A stretch of DNA of 28,695 bases from JBEBBU01 sp041158225 (GTDB lineage: Bacteria; Pseudomonadota; Gammaproteobacteria; Methylococcales; Methylococcaceae), in NCBI GenBank assembly GCA_041158225.1, contig JBEBBU010000035.1:1-28695 (forward strand), written 5' to 3'. This document shows, piece after piece, positions 9,164 to 16,947 of the stretch. Positions within the stretch are counted from its first letter, which is position 1. Each line of letters begins with the position of its first letter. The notes beneath the pieces are model-generated. The model had not been told where the DNA came from. It worked only from the letters and a program-made list of their open reading frames with translations, and did no database searches. A program made the translations under genes and the position numbers.

Positions 9164-9882
9164 CCCGAGCCTGGAATGCAGACCACCGCATCACAGGCCT
9201 GCAGGGTTGCACGGTCAAGGCCGTGTTCTTCATTGCCCATGACCAGCACCAGCGGCCTCTTGCCGGATGCTGCCAGCAGTGCTTCCGGCGTCACGGCATC
9301 GCGTGAAAGCGCCGTGCCCACCACATGATAGGCCGGCTTCAAAGCCTTGAGCGTCACGGGCATATTCGTAGCCTGTACGATATCAAGATACTCCATACCG
9401 CCTTCTGCAATACGGCAGGCCGCATCGGAAAGTCCAGCCTGGGCAGGGTGATCCGAGAGCAGCAGACGCCTGATACCCAGATAGGCCAGGGTTCTGCCGA
9501 TGGCACCGATATTCTGGGGGTTGCCGATACCATCAAGCACCACAATGGACTGGGGAGTGTCTTTCCAGGCCTTGAGCTTGGCCGTATCCAGCCGCGCGGG
9601 TACCAGAGGGGTGGCTGCCAGCACCACACCACCATGCATGCTGGTGCCGGCAATGCGTTCAAGCTCATCAGATGTCACTTCGCGGTAAACCAGACGCCTG
9701 CGCGCCATATCTGCACAGAACCGGCCGACTGCCGGCTTGAGACTGTCTTCGTAGTAAAGCCTTACTGCACGCTCCGGATGCTGCCGGAAAACTGCCGAGA
9801 CAGCCGCAATGCCTGCAATCCTGCAAAGCTTTTCCGGCTGCACGGGTGACGTGCTAGCATGGGTATGACGTTTCTGAACCAT
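9028..9882 (-). CDS. SpoU/TrmH-family RNA 2'-O-methyltransferase (YfiF-like)
   Basis: A 284-residue member of the SPOUT class, which methylates a ribose 2'-OH in tRNA or rRNA using S-adenosylmethionine bound in a deep trefoil knot. The N-terminal substrate-binding part includes RIAGIAAVSAVFRQHPERAV and SGTxxHGG-like AGTSMHGGVV. The catalytic part shows the three family motifs: GIGNPQNIGAIGRTL with its Arg, LVLVMGNEEHGL, and IPGSGQVQSLNVSASLAIL. The order and the N-terminal region are closest to E. coli YfiF. The target nucleotide cannot be told. ATG 9882 was chosen because AGAAGGA lies seven bases upstream; the frame stays open to 9933 without a good ribosome site. The final ~25 residues (Pro/Gly/Arg-rich) run into the 3' end of the opposite gene. 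It is divergent from rluE by 44 bp. Confidence 0.88.
   Translation of the reverse strand: MVQKRHTHASTSPVQPEKLCRIAGIAAVSAVFRQHPERAVRLYYEDSLKPAVGRFCADMARRRLVYREVTSDELERIAGTSMHGGVVLAATPLVPARLDTAKLKAWKDTPQSIVVLDGIGNPQNIGAIGRTLAYLGIRRLLLSDHPAQAGLSDAACRIAEGGMEYLDIVQATNMPVTLKALKPAYHVVGTALSRDAVTPEALLAASGKRPLVLVMGNEEHGLDRATLQACDAVVCIPGSGQVQSLNVSASLAILAHRLLLPSPTVAGGRPAPSPRRGGRGATRK
9068..9080. repeat. Short GC-rich hairpin in overlapping 3' ends
   Basis: GGCGC-AGG-GCGCC is a perfect hairpin, and the bases just before it (9044-9067) form an imperfect CT-rich/GA-rich pair. The region encodes Pro/Gly/Arg-rich tails in both convergent genes. This resembles the junk-like tails produced by extragenic palindromic elements in proteobacteria. 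No second copy occurs in the window that I can see. Confidence 0.3.
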
Positions 9883-9926
9883 TGGATTTCCTTCTTGACG
9901 GCACTCCCTCACCTGGAAGACAAGGC

Positions 9927-10508
9927 ATGCCACGCCTGATAATGCTCAATAAACCTTACGATGTACTCAGCCAGTTTACTGATGGCAGTGAAGGCCGCGC
10001 AACACTTGCAGACTATCTGGACATCAAGGGGGTTTACCCCGCAGGCCGTCTGGACAGGGACAGCGAGGGCCTACTGCTGCTGACCAATGACGGAAAACTG
10101 CAAGCCAGCATCAGTCACCCGCGCTACAAGGCCCCCAAGACCTACTGGGTACAGGTGGAAGGCATACCGGATGATCAGGCACTACAGCAGCTCCGGCAGG
10201 GCATACGACTGAATGACGGCATGACGCGTCCCGCCAGGGCGGCCATCATGGATACGCCTACCAGCCTGTGGCCACGCAATCCACCAATACGCTATCGCGC
10301 ATCCATCCCGACAGCATGGATCAGCCTGACCATCACCGAAGGGCGCAACCGACAGGTAAGGCGCATGACGGCGGCAGTCGGCTACCCGACGCTCCGGCTC
10401 ATACGCTATGCCATTGGAGCCTGGAACCTTGAAGGGCTTGCGCCCGGGGCATGGCGTGAAACCGAAGTGAACAGTACAATCATGAATCACAAACCGCGAA
10501 GGACATAA
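9927..10508 (+). CDS. rluE: 23S rRNA pseudouridine(2457) synthase RluE
   Basis: RluE converts a uridine of helix 89 of 23S rRNA (U2457 in E. coli) to pseudouridine. The 193-residue protein contains LNKPYDVLSQFTD, the catalytic-Asp motif AGRLDRDSEGLLLLTNDG, YWVQVEGIP, LWPRNPPIRYR and ITEGRNRQVRRMTAAVG, which track E. coli RluE closely over nearly its whole length. It lacks the short N-terminal tail of the E. coli enzyme (217 aa) and has no S4 domain, as expected. ATG 9927 is preferred because GGAAGA (9915-9920) is six bases upstream and the RluE similarity begins right after it; an upstream in-frame ATG at 9882 adds 15 unrelated residues. A small unknown gene follows two bases later, so they are probably co-transcribed. 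Confidence 0.93.
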   Translation: MPRLIMLNKPYDVLSQFTDGSEGRATLADYLDIKGVYPAGRLDRDSEGLLLLTNDGKLQASISHPRYKAPKTYWVQVEGIPDDQALQQLRQGIRLNDGMTRPARAAIMDTPTSLWPRNPPIRYRASIPTAWISLTITEGRNRQVRRMTAAVGYPTLRLIRYAIGAWNLEGLAPGAWRETEVNSTIMNHKPRRT

Positions 10509-10510
10509 AC

Positions 10511-10735
10511 ATGCAGATTGATGCCGAAGGCAATATGGAACTGACAGCCGAGGAAAATCAGGCGCTCATGGATCAGCTCAATATACCGCCTTCCGAGTAT
10601 GATGATCCCCCAGTCAGCATTGAATGGCTGAAGGAAGACGAACAGGTCATCGTGTTCAAGGCGAGCAATATCAAAACCGGCAAGTTTGTGCATCTCGAGT
10701 TCGACCGTTTGGGTGCCCAGGAGTCTGAAGCATGA
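10511..10735 (+). CDS. Small acidic protein of unknown function
   Basis: A 74-residue protein that I do not recognise. It is strongly acidic, with Glu/Asp runs near the start (AEENQ, SEYDDPP) and end (AQESEA). It has no signal peptide, membrane segment or Cys motif. The middle (VSIEWLKEDEQVIVFKASN) has the alternating pattern of beta strands. ATG is preceded by AAGGAC, ending six bases upstream, a good ribosome site. It begins two bases after the rluE stop and ends in an ATGA overlap with the yjbQ-family gene. The good signals and tight spacing argue that it is a real gene translated with its neighbours. A nucleic-acid-mimic or adaptor role would be speculation. Confidence 0.7.
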   Translation: MQIDAEGNMELTAEENQALMDQLNIPPSEYDDPPVSIEWLKEDEQVIVFKASNIKTGKFVHLEFDRLGAQESEA

Positions 10736-11151
10736 AGAGCTATCGCAAAGAACTCTGGTTTGATGTCCCCCAGCGCATGGGCTTCATCAACATCACGCCA
10801 GACATCCAGTCCTGCCTTGCAGAAAGCGGCGTGAGAGAGGGACTGATACTGGTCAACGCCATGCATATCACTGCCTCGGTATTCATCAATGACGATGAAA
10901 GAGGACTGCATCACGATTATGCCAAGTGGCTGGAAACACTGGCACCCCATGCCCCGATTGCCCAGTATCGCCATAATGATACGGGAGAAGACAATGCCGA
11001 CGCCCATATGAAACGTCAGATCATGGGGCGCGAAGTCGTCGTTGCCGTCACTGAAGGCCGTCTCGACTTTGGCCCATGGGAACAGATTTTTTATGGTGAA
11101 TTTGATGGCAGAAGACGCAAGCGCGTACTGGTCAAGATCATCGGCGAATAA
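10732..11151 (+). CDS. yjbQ: YjbQ-family (UPF0047) protein
   Basis: A 139-residue cytosolic protein of the YjbQ/UPF0047 family (E. coli YjbQ is 138 aa). Some members show weak thiamine-phosphate synthase activity, but the physiological role is unsettled. Typical motifs are GFINITPDIQ near the start, GLILVNAMHITASVFINDDE (conserved His), the LETLAPHAPIAQYRHNDTGEDNADAHMKRQIMG core (conserved His, Asp, Glu), and GRLDFGPWEQIFYGEFDGRRRKRVLVKIIGE at the end. ATG overlaps the stop of the small acidic gene as ATGA, so translation is probably coupled. The chemoreceptor gene starts six bases downstream on the same strand. Confidence 0.9.
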   Translation: MKSYRKELWFDVPQRMGFINITPDIQSCLAESGVREGLILVNAMHITASVFINDDERGLHHDYAKWLETLAPHAPIAQYRHNDTGEDNADAHMKRQIMGREVVVAVTEGRLDFGPWEQIFYGEFDGRRRKRVLVKIIGE

Positions 11152-11157
11152 TCAGGC

Positions 11158-12921
11158 ATGTTTCGGTTTGAAGCCAGATTCACCCTCACGGTCAGCAGCA
11201 CATGTCTGGTGCTGTTCATGCTGTCAGGCCTGTCGTGGTTGCTGTGGCATGAACAGCATGAACTGAGCGAAATCCAGACACGGTATGCCCGCTCTCTGAT
11301 GAATCTGGTCGCTACCATCACTGACCGCACCGCAAAGCAGTGGGAACAGGGGATTCTTACCCCGGACATGCTGCTCAGGGTCAGTCAGATCCGCAGTGAT
11401 GCCGAACAGCAGCACGCCCTGGAAAACCTGATACCTGTTCAGGCGGCAGCGCGTACCATCAGGACCCATCTTCAGCACCAGTCCGAGTTAAGAACACTGA
11501 GAACAGATGGCAGGAACCCCGCCAATCAGCCAGATGCCCATGAAGCACGCATTCTGGGCCTGCTTGAGCGCTCTCCCAGCATGCTTGAATATGCCGAAAT
11601 GGATCCTGCCATACACGCCATCCGTCTGTTCCGGCCGATACGTATGGGCAAGGAATGCCTGTTATGTCACGGCTCCCCTGCGCAGGCGGCCAGTTTCTGG
11701 GGACGTCAGGATGGCCGTGATGGCTTTGGTTTCAGTATGGAAGGCAAACGTCTGGGTGATTTTTACGGTGCCTACGAAATCATATCGCCCATATCGCCCC
11801 TCGCATCCACGCTGGGCCGAAAACCCTGGCTGTTCGTTGCCCTTCCCCTCTCAGGCACACTGCTTTTCTACGTGCTGATGTCGCTGCTGACACAGATGCT
11901 CCTGACCAGACCTCTGCGCCATTTTTCCAGAAAACTCGACAGGGCCATGCATGCACCCGCCACAACAGATACAGAAACCAGTGATTTTGCATCACTGGAC
12001 CGGCAACTGGAGCGTGTCAGCCGCCACTTCCGCAAGATCAGCATCAGGGTGTTTGCCCACGGCCAGCAGATTAAAAAACTGGGCATCAACATCGGCCAGC
12101 AGAACCAGCATGCGCTGGACAGCATGCGGGATCAACTGAACCAGAAACAGGCGGTACGGCATAGCATGCAACACAGCATGGATATACTGGAGACGCTGAA
12201 AGACAGCCTGCAGACCGCAACCCTGGCAACCGGTCAGGCACAACTCCAGGCAGACCTGCTCAGCCACCACACCGTGGATCTGACCCAGCAGTCGCTGCAC
12301 CAGCTTGCTGACGATATTGATCAGGCTGCCGTCATCATGGAAGATCTGCGTGCCGATACCCGCGGCATTGAAGGGGTTATCCAGATCATTGCCAACATTA
12401 CCGAACAGACCAATCTGCTGGCACTGAATGCCGCCATCGAGGCCGCCAGAGCCGGCGAACAGGGGCGGGGCTTTGCCGTAGTTGCCGAGGAAATACGCAC
12501 GCTGGCTGGCCGCACCGAGCAGTCCACCCTGGAAGTGCAGCAGGCCATGGAAAAACTGGTGGTAGCTGCCAAGCACGCCTCACGCGCCATCGACCTTGGA
12601 AAATCAAGGGTCAGTAGCAGCATCCAGGAAACCGAAAACCTGAGAGCACCACTCAACCAGCTGAGTGACTTCATTGCCCAGATGACAGCACTGCACACGC
12701 GAATGATGGAAGCAGCCAGCCACATGGAAGCCAGCAGTCACGCTGGCACCAGCCAGATGGGAGAGTGGGATGCCAGCATCGCTGATCTCAGGGAACTGCT
12801 GGATGATTCACGTGAAGCTATCCGCAGCATGAACCTGGCCGCCGAGCATCTGTGTGAACACATGAACCGTGATGTCATGGACATGGACACACTCGAAAAC
12901 GATCCCGACCGGAGCCGCTAG
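11158..12921 (+). CDS. Methyl-accepting chemotaxis protein with c-type heme sensor domain (DUF3365/Tll0287-like)
   Basis: A 587-residue transmembrane chemoreceptor. TM1 covers about residues 8-28 and TM2 about 222-245. The periplasmic part between them contains CLLCHGSP, a CxxCH covalent heme motif at residues 167-171, followed by GFGFSMEGKRLGDFYGAYEIISPIS, as in DUF3365/Tll0287-like heme sensor domains. A weak HAMP-like linker follows TM2. A long coiled coil leads to the conserved signalling tip EQTNLLALNAAIEAARAGEQGRGFAVVA near residue 415, which binds CheA/CheW. The C-terminus lacks the CheR-tethering pentapeptide. The likely stimulus is redox state, oxygen or NO; that is inference from the heme motif. 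The start ATG has only a weak CAGG upstream. A c-type cytochrome gene abuts its stop on the other strand. Confidence 0.87.
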   Translation: MFRFEARFTLTVSSTCLVLFMLSGLSWLLWHEQHELSEIQTRYARSLMNLVATITDRTAKQWEQGILTPDMLLRVSQIRSDAEQQHALENLIPVQAAARTIRTHLQHQSELRTLRTDGRNPANQPDAHEARILGLLERSPSMLEYAEMDPAIHAIRLFRPIRMGKECLLCHGSPAQAASFWGRQDGRDGFGFSMEGKRLGDFYGAYEIISPISPLASTLGRKPWLFVALPLSGTLLFYVLMSLLTQMLLTRPLRHFSRKLDRAMHAPATTDTETSDFASLDRQLERVSRHFRKISIRVFAHGQQIKKLGINIGQQNQHALDSMRDQLNQKQAVRHSMQHSMDILETLKDSLQTATLATGQAQLQADLLSHHTVDLTQQSLHQLADDIDQAAVIMEDLRADTRGIEGVIQIIANITEQTNLLALNAAIEAARAGEQGRGFAVVAEEIRTLAGRTEQSTLEVQQAMEKLVVAAKHASRAIDLGKSRVSSSIQETENLRAPLNQLSDFIAQMTALHTRMMEAASHMEASSHAGTSQMGEWDASIADLRELLDDSREAIRSMNLAAEHLCEHMNRDVMDMDTLENDPDRSR

Positions 12922-13290
12922 CTACTCGGCGGATTCAATCTTGATACGCATGAAATAGATGGCATCGGCAATGGCGCGCTTGCCCAGACCATCAGCATGC
13001 CCCATGGAAGGCATACCCAGATAGCCATCCTCAACATGATACTGCAGCAGCGACGGCCACTCGACGCCGCGGTTCTCCCACTCCTCCACATCGCTCAGCA
13101 GTGGAGCTCCCTGCTGACCGCTTTCATGGCAGCGACTGCAGTGTTCGTGGTAAACATGCATGCCACGGTAATAATCAGGCCGGTAGTTCACAAGAGAATC
13201 ACTCTCTGCTGACGGCGGCTTGCTGCAACCGGCCTGCAACAGCGCGACAGCCAGCCATACTAATGAGCGAAAATTCTGACGCATATTCAT
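12922..13290 (-). CDS. Lipoprotein c-type cytochrome (cytochrome c5-like)
   Basis: A small monoheme cytochrome, about 122 residues from ATG 13290 (an ATG at 13284 is nearly as good; the frame stays open to 13323). A hydrophobic segment ends in the lipobox LLQAGC, so it is probably lipid-anchored on the periplasmic side. The heme motif CSRCH (Cys51, Cys54, His55) is followed by GQQGAPLL, and the likely axial Met is in YLGMPSMG, a pattern seen in cytochrome c5 and related class I cytochromes. Acidic spacing residues and the final IADAIYFMRIKIE helix fit the fold. It probably carries single electrons in respiration. Its stop codon abuts the stop of the heme chemoreceptor with no bases between them. 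Confidence 0.85.
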   Translation of the reverse strand: MNMRQNFRSLVWLAVALLQAGCSKPPSAESDSLVNYRPDYYRGMHVYHEHCSRCHESGQQGAPLLSDVEEWENRGVEWPSLLQYHVEDGYLGMPSMGHADGLGKRAIADAIYFMRIKIESAE

Positions 13291-13441
13291 CCCGTGAGGC
13301 CATCCATCCAGAGATGGAAACAATACCCTGACACTTCCTGCAAGTTCAAGATATCCCCGATTGCCAGCGCTTTCACTTGCCGCTGCCTATGCTAAATGAC
13401 AGAATAGCAGCCATATTGAACCGCCTATCAGAGAAAACCGT

Positions 13442-14128
13442 ATGAATGACTTCTGGATTGCTCCCTCCATACTCTCAGCTGATTTTGCCAGACTCGGCGA
13501 AGAAGTGGATCAGGTTCTGGCCTCAGGTGCTGACATTGTGCACTTTGATGTCATGGATAACCACTATGTGCCCAATCTGACCATCGGTCCACTGGTATGC
13601 GAAGCGCTGAGAAAGCACGGGGTCACCGCACCTATCGATGTACACCTGATGGTCAAGCCAGTCGATCGCATCATTCCCGACTTTGCCAAGGCTGGCGCCA
13701 GCTATATCACCTTCCATCCCGAAGCCAGTGAACACGTTGACCGCAGCCTGCAGCTGATCAGGGATCAGGGCTGTAAAAGTGGCCTGGTATTCAATCCAGC
13801 CACCCCACTGCATTACCTTGACCATGTCATGGACAAGATCGACATGATCCTGCTGATGTCAGTCAATCCTGGCTTTGGTGGCCAGTCCTTCATTCCCTAT
13901 GTGCTGGACAAGGTACGTGAGTGTCGCAGCCGCATCAGCGAATCCGGCCGGCCGATCAGACTGGAAATTGACGGCGGCGTCAACCCGAAGAACATCCGTG
14001 AAATTGCAGCCGCCGGCTGTGACACCTTTGTAGCCGGATCCGCCGTATTCGGCGCAGGTCAGGCGGAAGACCCCAACCGCTATGACAGCGTCATAGCATC
14101 CCTGCGCGCGGAACTGGCCAAGGCCTGA
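13442..14128 (+). CDS. rpe: Ribulose-phosphate 3-epimerase
   Basis: Interconverts D-ribulose 5-phosphate and D-xylulose 5-phosphate in the pentose phosphate or Calvin cycle. The 228-residue TIM barrel has the expected residues: Ser9 in IAPSIL, His34 and Asp36 in VHFDVMD, His68 in VHLMV, the phosphate loop GFGGQSF, and Asp in LEIDGGV. Length matches E. coli Rpe (225). ATG is the only start that fits the N-terminal motif; the upstream AGAGAAAA is a weak ribosome site. It opens a plus-strand run of seven closely spaced genes. The rpe-gph-trpE order is common in gammaproteobacteria. Confidence 0.96.
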   Translation: MNDFWIAPSILSADFARLGEEVDQVLASGADIVHFDVMDNHYVPNLTIGPLVCEALRKHGVTAPIDVHLMVKPVDRIIPDFAKAGASYITFHPEASEHVDRSLQLIRDQGCKSGLVFNPATPLHYLDHVMDKIDMILLMSVNPGFGGQSFIPYVLDKVRECRSRISESGRPIRLEIDGGVNPKNIREIAAAGCDTFVAGSAVFGAGQAEDPNRYDSVIASLRAELAKA

Positions 14129-14145
14129 ATATGGAGGCACAGTCC

Positions 14146-14829
14146 ATGACTACCTCGGAACGGAGACGACTGATTGCTCTGGATCTTGATGGCACGCTCG
14201 TGGACAGTGCCCCTGATCTCGCAAGGTCGGTGGATGCACTGCTTCAGCACCTTGGCAAACAGCCCGTAGGGCTGGCGCAGGTGCATCGCTGGATTGGCAA
14301 TGGCTCTCCCATGCTGGTAAGGCGCGCCATGACCGGAGAAATGTGGCCGGATGTCGATCCCGAAGGCCATGCCGAGGCCGTTGAATGGTTCCATGACTAT
14401 TATCTTGCCCACATGGCAGATACCAGCACGCTATTCCCCGGAGTGCGCGAGGGGCTGCTCATGCTGCGCGAAGCAGGCTACCTGCTGGCCTGCGTCACCA
14501 ACAAAAGCCGTCCGTTCTGCGCCCCGCTACTCAGCACACTAGGCATCCTTGACCTGCTGGATGCAGTAGCCTGTGCCGAGGATTTCAAGCGACTCAAGCC
14601 AGATCCCGAACCACTGCTGGCGACCGCAGCGCGCTTTGGGGTTTCTCCACAGGACTGTGTCATGGTGGGCGACTCGGAAAATGATGTCGCTGCGGCCAGG
14701 GCAGCAGGTTTCAGGATCGTCTGTGTTCCCTATGGCTACCGTCGCTGTGAGCTGGCAACAGAGCTTGGGGCAGACGCTGTTATCGATGGTCTGGATGCCC
14801 TGCCTGCATGGCTCGCTGCCCATCCCTGA
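14146..14829 (+). CDS. gph: Phosphoglycolate phosphatase
   Basis: A HAD-superfamily hydrolase that dephosphorylates 2-phosphoglycolate, from DNA 3'-end repair or Rubisco oxygenation. The 227-residue protein shows HAD motif I LDLDGTLVDSAPDL (nucleophile Asp13, acid/base Asp15), motif II CVTNKSR, motif III Lys in KRLKPDPEP and motif IV GDSENDVAAAR. An alpha-helical C1 cap lies between motifs I and II. ATG 14146 is chosen because GGAGG (14133-14137) is eight bases upstream; the longer frame beginning at 14131 would use that ribosome site as coding sequence. It lies 17 bp after rpe and 31 bp before trpE. Close relatives with other small phosphate substrates exist, but the neighbourhood supports Gph. 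Confidence 0.92.
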   Translation: MTTSERRRLIALDLDGTLVDSAPDLARSVDALLQHLGKQPVGLAQVHRWIGNGSPMLVRRAMTGEMWPDVDPEGHAEAVEWFHDYYLAHMADTSTLFPGVREGLLMLREAGYLLACVTNKSRPFCAPLLSTLGILDLLDAVACAEDFKRLKPDPEPLLATAARFGVSPQDCVMVGDSENDVAAARAAGFRIVCVPYGYRRCELATELGADAVIDGLDALPAWLAAHP

Positions 14830-14860
14830 ATAACGCCAACGTCCTATCCTTGAGAAAAGC

Positions 14861-16357
14861 ATGACCCCAGAACAATTCCAGCATTATGCCGACCAGGGCT
14901 ATAACCGCATACCGGTAGCCCGCCGCATCCTTGCTGATCTCGACACTCCGCTGAGCGCCTATGTCAAACTGGCCAGTGGACCCTATGCCTATCTGTTCGA
15001 GTCCGTGCATGGTGGTGAGCAATGGGGCCGATACTCCATCATCGGGCTGCCCTGTCATACCATCGTCAGCGTAAGCAACACAGACATCGAAGTCAGGATG
15101 GATGGCAAGACCATCGAACACGCAAGCGCAACCGATCCCCTGACCTGGCTGGAGGCCTTCGCTGGACGCTACCGGGTACCGGAAATCGAGGGACTGCCAC
15201 GTTTTACTGGTGGACTGGTCGGCTATTTTGGCTATGAGACCATCCACTACATTGAACCCCGTCTGCATTCAGCCAAAACCGATCCACTGGGCGTACCCGA
15301 CATCCTGCTCATGGTGTCGGAAGAAGTACTGGTATTCGACAACCTCAATGGCAAACTGCTGCTGATTGTCCATGCCGATCCGGCCCAGCCGGATGCGCTT
15401 GCCCATGCTGAAGCGAGACTGGATACACTGGTGCGCCGACTCAGGGAGCCTGGACCGGCGCGTAGCCATGCCCACGACAGCGCCCCTGCCCCCGCCATCG
15501 AAGAAACGGATTTTGTCTCCGGCTTCACCCAGGCTGGCTTTGAACAGGCCGTCGAAAAGGTCAGGAGCTACATTACCGATGGGGATGTCATGCAGGTTGT
15601 CCTGTCCCAGCGCATGAGCATCCCGTTCAGGGCAGAGCCTCTGGATCTCTACCGCGCCCTACGCTGCCTGAATCCATCGCCTTACCTCTTCAACATGAAT
15701 CTGGATGATTTCCATGTGGTGGGGTCCTCCCCTGAAATCCTGGTGCGTCTGGAAGATGGCACCGTCACGGTGCGCCCCATTGCCGGCACGCGCCGCCGCG
15801 GCCAGACCGCAACGGAAGATCAGGCGCTGGAACAGGATCTGCTCGCTGATCCCAAAGAAATTGCCGAACATCTGATGCTGATTGATCTGGGCCGCAATGA
15901 TACGGGCCGGGTATCCACCACGGGCAGTGTCCGGGTGACCGACCGCATGCTGGTGGAACGCTATTCGCATGTCATGCACATCGTTTCCAATGTGACAGGC
16001 GAACTCAAGCCTGAGATGAATGCCTGGGATGTCATGCGTGCCACCTTCCCTGCCGGGACCGTCAGTGGCGCCCCCAAGATTCGCGCCATGGAAATCATCG
16101 CCGAACTGGAACCCGTCAAGCGCGGCGTCTACGCTGGCGCCGTTGGTTATATCGCCTGGTCTGGCAATCTGGATACCGCCATCGCCATCCGCACAGCGGT
16201 CATCCGTGACGGCCAGTTGCATGTTCAGGCTGGCGCCGGTGTCGTCTACGACTCCATACCCCGTCATGAATGGGAAGAAACCCTCAATAAGGGCAGAGCC
16301 ATTTTCAGGGCGGTTGCCATGACCGAGGCCGGACTGGATGCAGGAGAAAGCGTGTGA
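14861..16357 (+). CDS. trpE: Anthranilate synthase component I
   Basis: With the TrpG glutaminase it converts chorismate and glutamine (or ammonia) to anthranilate, the first step of tryptophan synthesis. The 498-residue protein carries an N-terminal region with FESV (residues 46-49), corresponding to the tryptophan feedback site, and GRYSIIG. The chorismate-binding catalytic domain shows PIAGTRRRG, LMLIDLGRND, VERYSHVMHIVSNV, GTVSGAPKIRAMEII and the C-terminal AGAGVVYDS. It is full length and intact. It ends in a GTGA overlap with trpG, so the two subunits are probably made in equal amounts. The 31-bp gap from gph leaves no room for an attenuator, and feedback inhibition is the visible control. 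Confidence 0.97.
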   Translation: MTPEQFQHYADQGYNRIPVARRILADLDTPLSAYVKLASGPYAYLFESVHGGEQWGRYSIIGLPCHTIVSVSNTDIEVRMDGKTIEHASATDPLTWLEAFAGRYRVPEIEGLPRFTGGLVGYFGYETIHYIEPRLHSAKTDPLGVPDILLMVSEEVLVFDNLNGKLLLIVHADPAQPDALAHAEARLDTLVRRLREPGPARSHAHDSAPAPAIEETDFVSGFTQAGFEQAVEKVRSYITDGDVMQVVLSQRMSIPFRAEPLDLYRALRCLNPSPYLFNMNLDDFHVVGSSPEILVRLEDGTVTVRPIAGTRRRGQTATEDQALEQDLLADPKEIAEHLMLIDLGRNDTGRVSTTGSVRVTDRMLVERYSHVMHIVSNVTGELKPEMNAWDVMRATFPAGTVSGAPKIRAMEIIAELEPVKRGVYAGAVGYIAWSGNLDTAIAIRTAVIRDGQLHVQAGAGVVYDSIPRHEWEETLNKGRAIFRAVAMTEAGLDAGESV

Positions 16358-16941
16358 GTTGCCATGTACTGATGATCGATAACTACGATTCATTTACCTA
16401 CAATCTGGTGCAATACCTTGCCGAACTCGGCGCACGCGTGACCGTGGTCAGAAATGACCAGATTACGGTTGAGGAAGTTGCCAGCTACGCGCCTGACAGA
16501 CTGGTCATCTCCCCAGGGCCATGCACGCCGAAGGAAGCAGGCATCTCGGTACCCGTGATCGAACGCTATGCCGGCGTCTATCCCATTCTGGGCGTCTGCC
16601 TGGGCCATCAGTCGATAGGCCACGCCTTTGGTGGACGCATCATCCACGCAGGGCGCATCATGCATGGCAAGACATCCATGGTCCATCATCACGATACAGG
16701 GGTCTTTCACGGACTGGACAATCCTTTCCAGGCGACACGCTATCATTCCCTGGTCATCGACAAGGCATCACTGCCCGAATGTCTGGAAGTCACCGCATGG
16801 ACGGAAAATGCCGATGGCAGCATGGAAGAAATCATGGGGGTACGCCACAGGACACTGCCCATCGAAGGCGTGCAGTTTCATCCTGAATCCATCCTCACGG
16901 CCCAGGGCCACGAACTGCTTCGCAACTTTCTCGAAGGTTAA
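16354..16941 (+). CDS. trpG: Anthranilate synthase component II (glutamine amidotransferase)
   Basis: The class I glutaminase subunit supplies ammonia from glutamine to TrpE; in many bacteria the same protein also serves para-aminobenzoate synthase (PabA). The triad is visible: Cys82 in LGVCLGHQSIG, and His176 and Glu178 in VQFHPESILT. The N-terminal LMIDNYDSFTYNLVQYL and the oxyanion strand SPGPCTPKEAG are typical. The start is GTG at 16354, overlapping the trpE stop by four bases, with AGGAGAA (16342-16348) five bases upstream. Internal Met residues would remove the conserved first strand. Because folP and folK are nearby and no separate pabA is seen, it could serve both tryptophan and folate synthesis; that is inference. 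Confidence 0.95.
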   Translation: MSCHVLMIDNYDSFTYNLVQYLAELGARVTVVRNDQITVEEVASYAPDRLVISPGPCTPKEAGISVPVIERYAGVYPILGVCLGHQSIGHAFGGRIIHAGRIMHGKTSMVHHHDTGVFHGLDNPFQATRYHSLVIDKASLPECLEVTAWTENADGSMEEIMGVRHRTLPIEGVQFHPESILTAQGHELLRNFLEG

Positions 16942-16947
16942 GCCAGC

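Noticed and set aside
9895..9900. TTGACG as a -35 box for rluE
   Set aside because: The sequence 17 bp downstream (AGACAA) is not a -10 box, and the site overlaps the trmH-like ribosome site.
13389..13445. 18-codon upstream ORF ending in an ATGA overlap with rpe (possible leader peptide)
   Set aside because: It has no ribosome site and no Trp codons or regulatory hairpin; probably chance.
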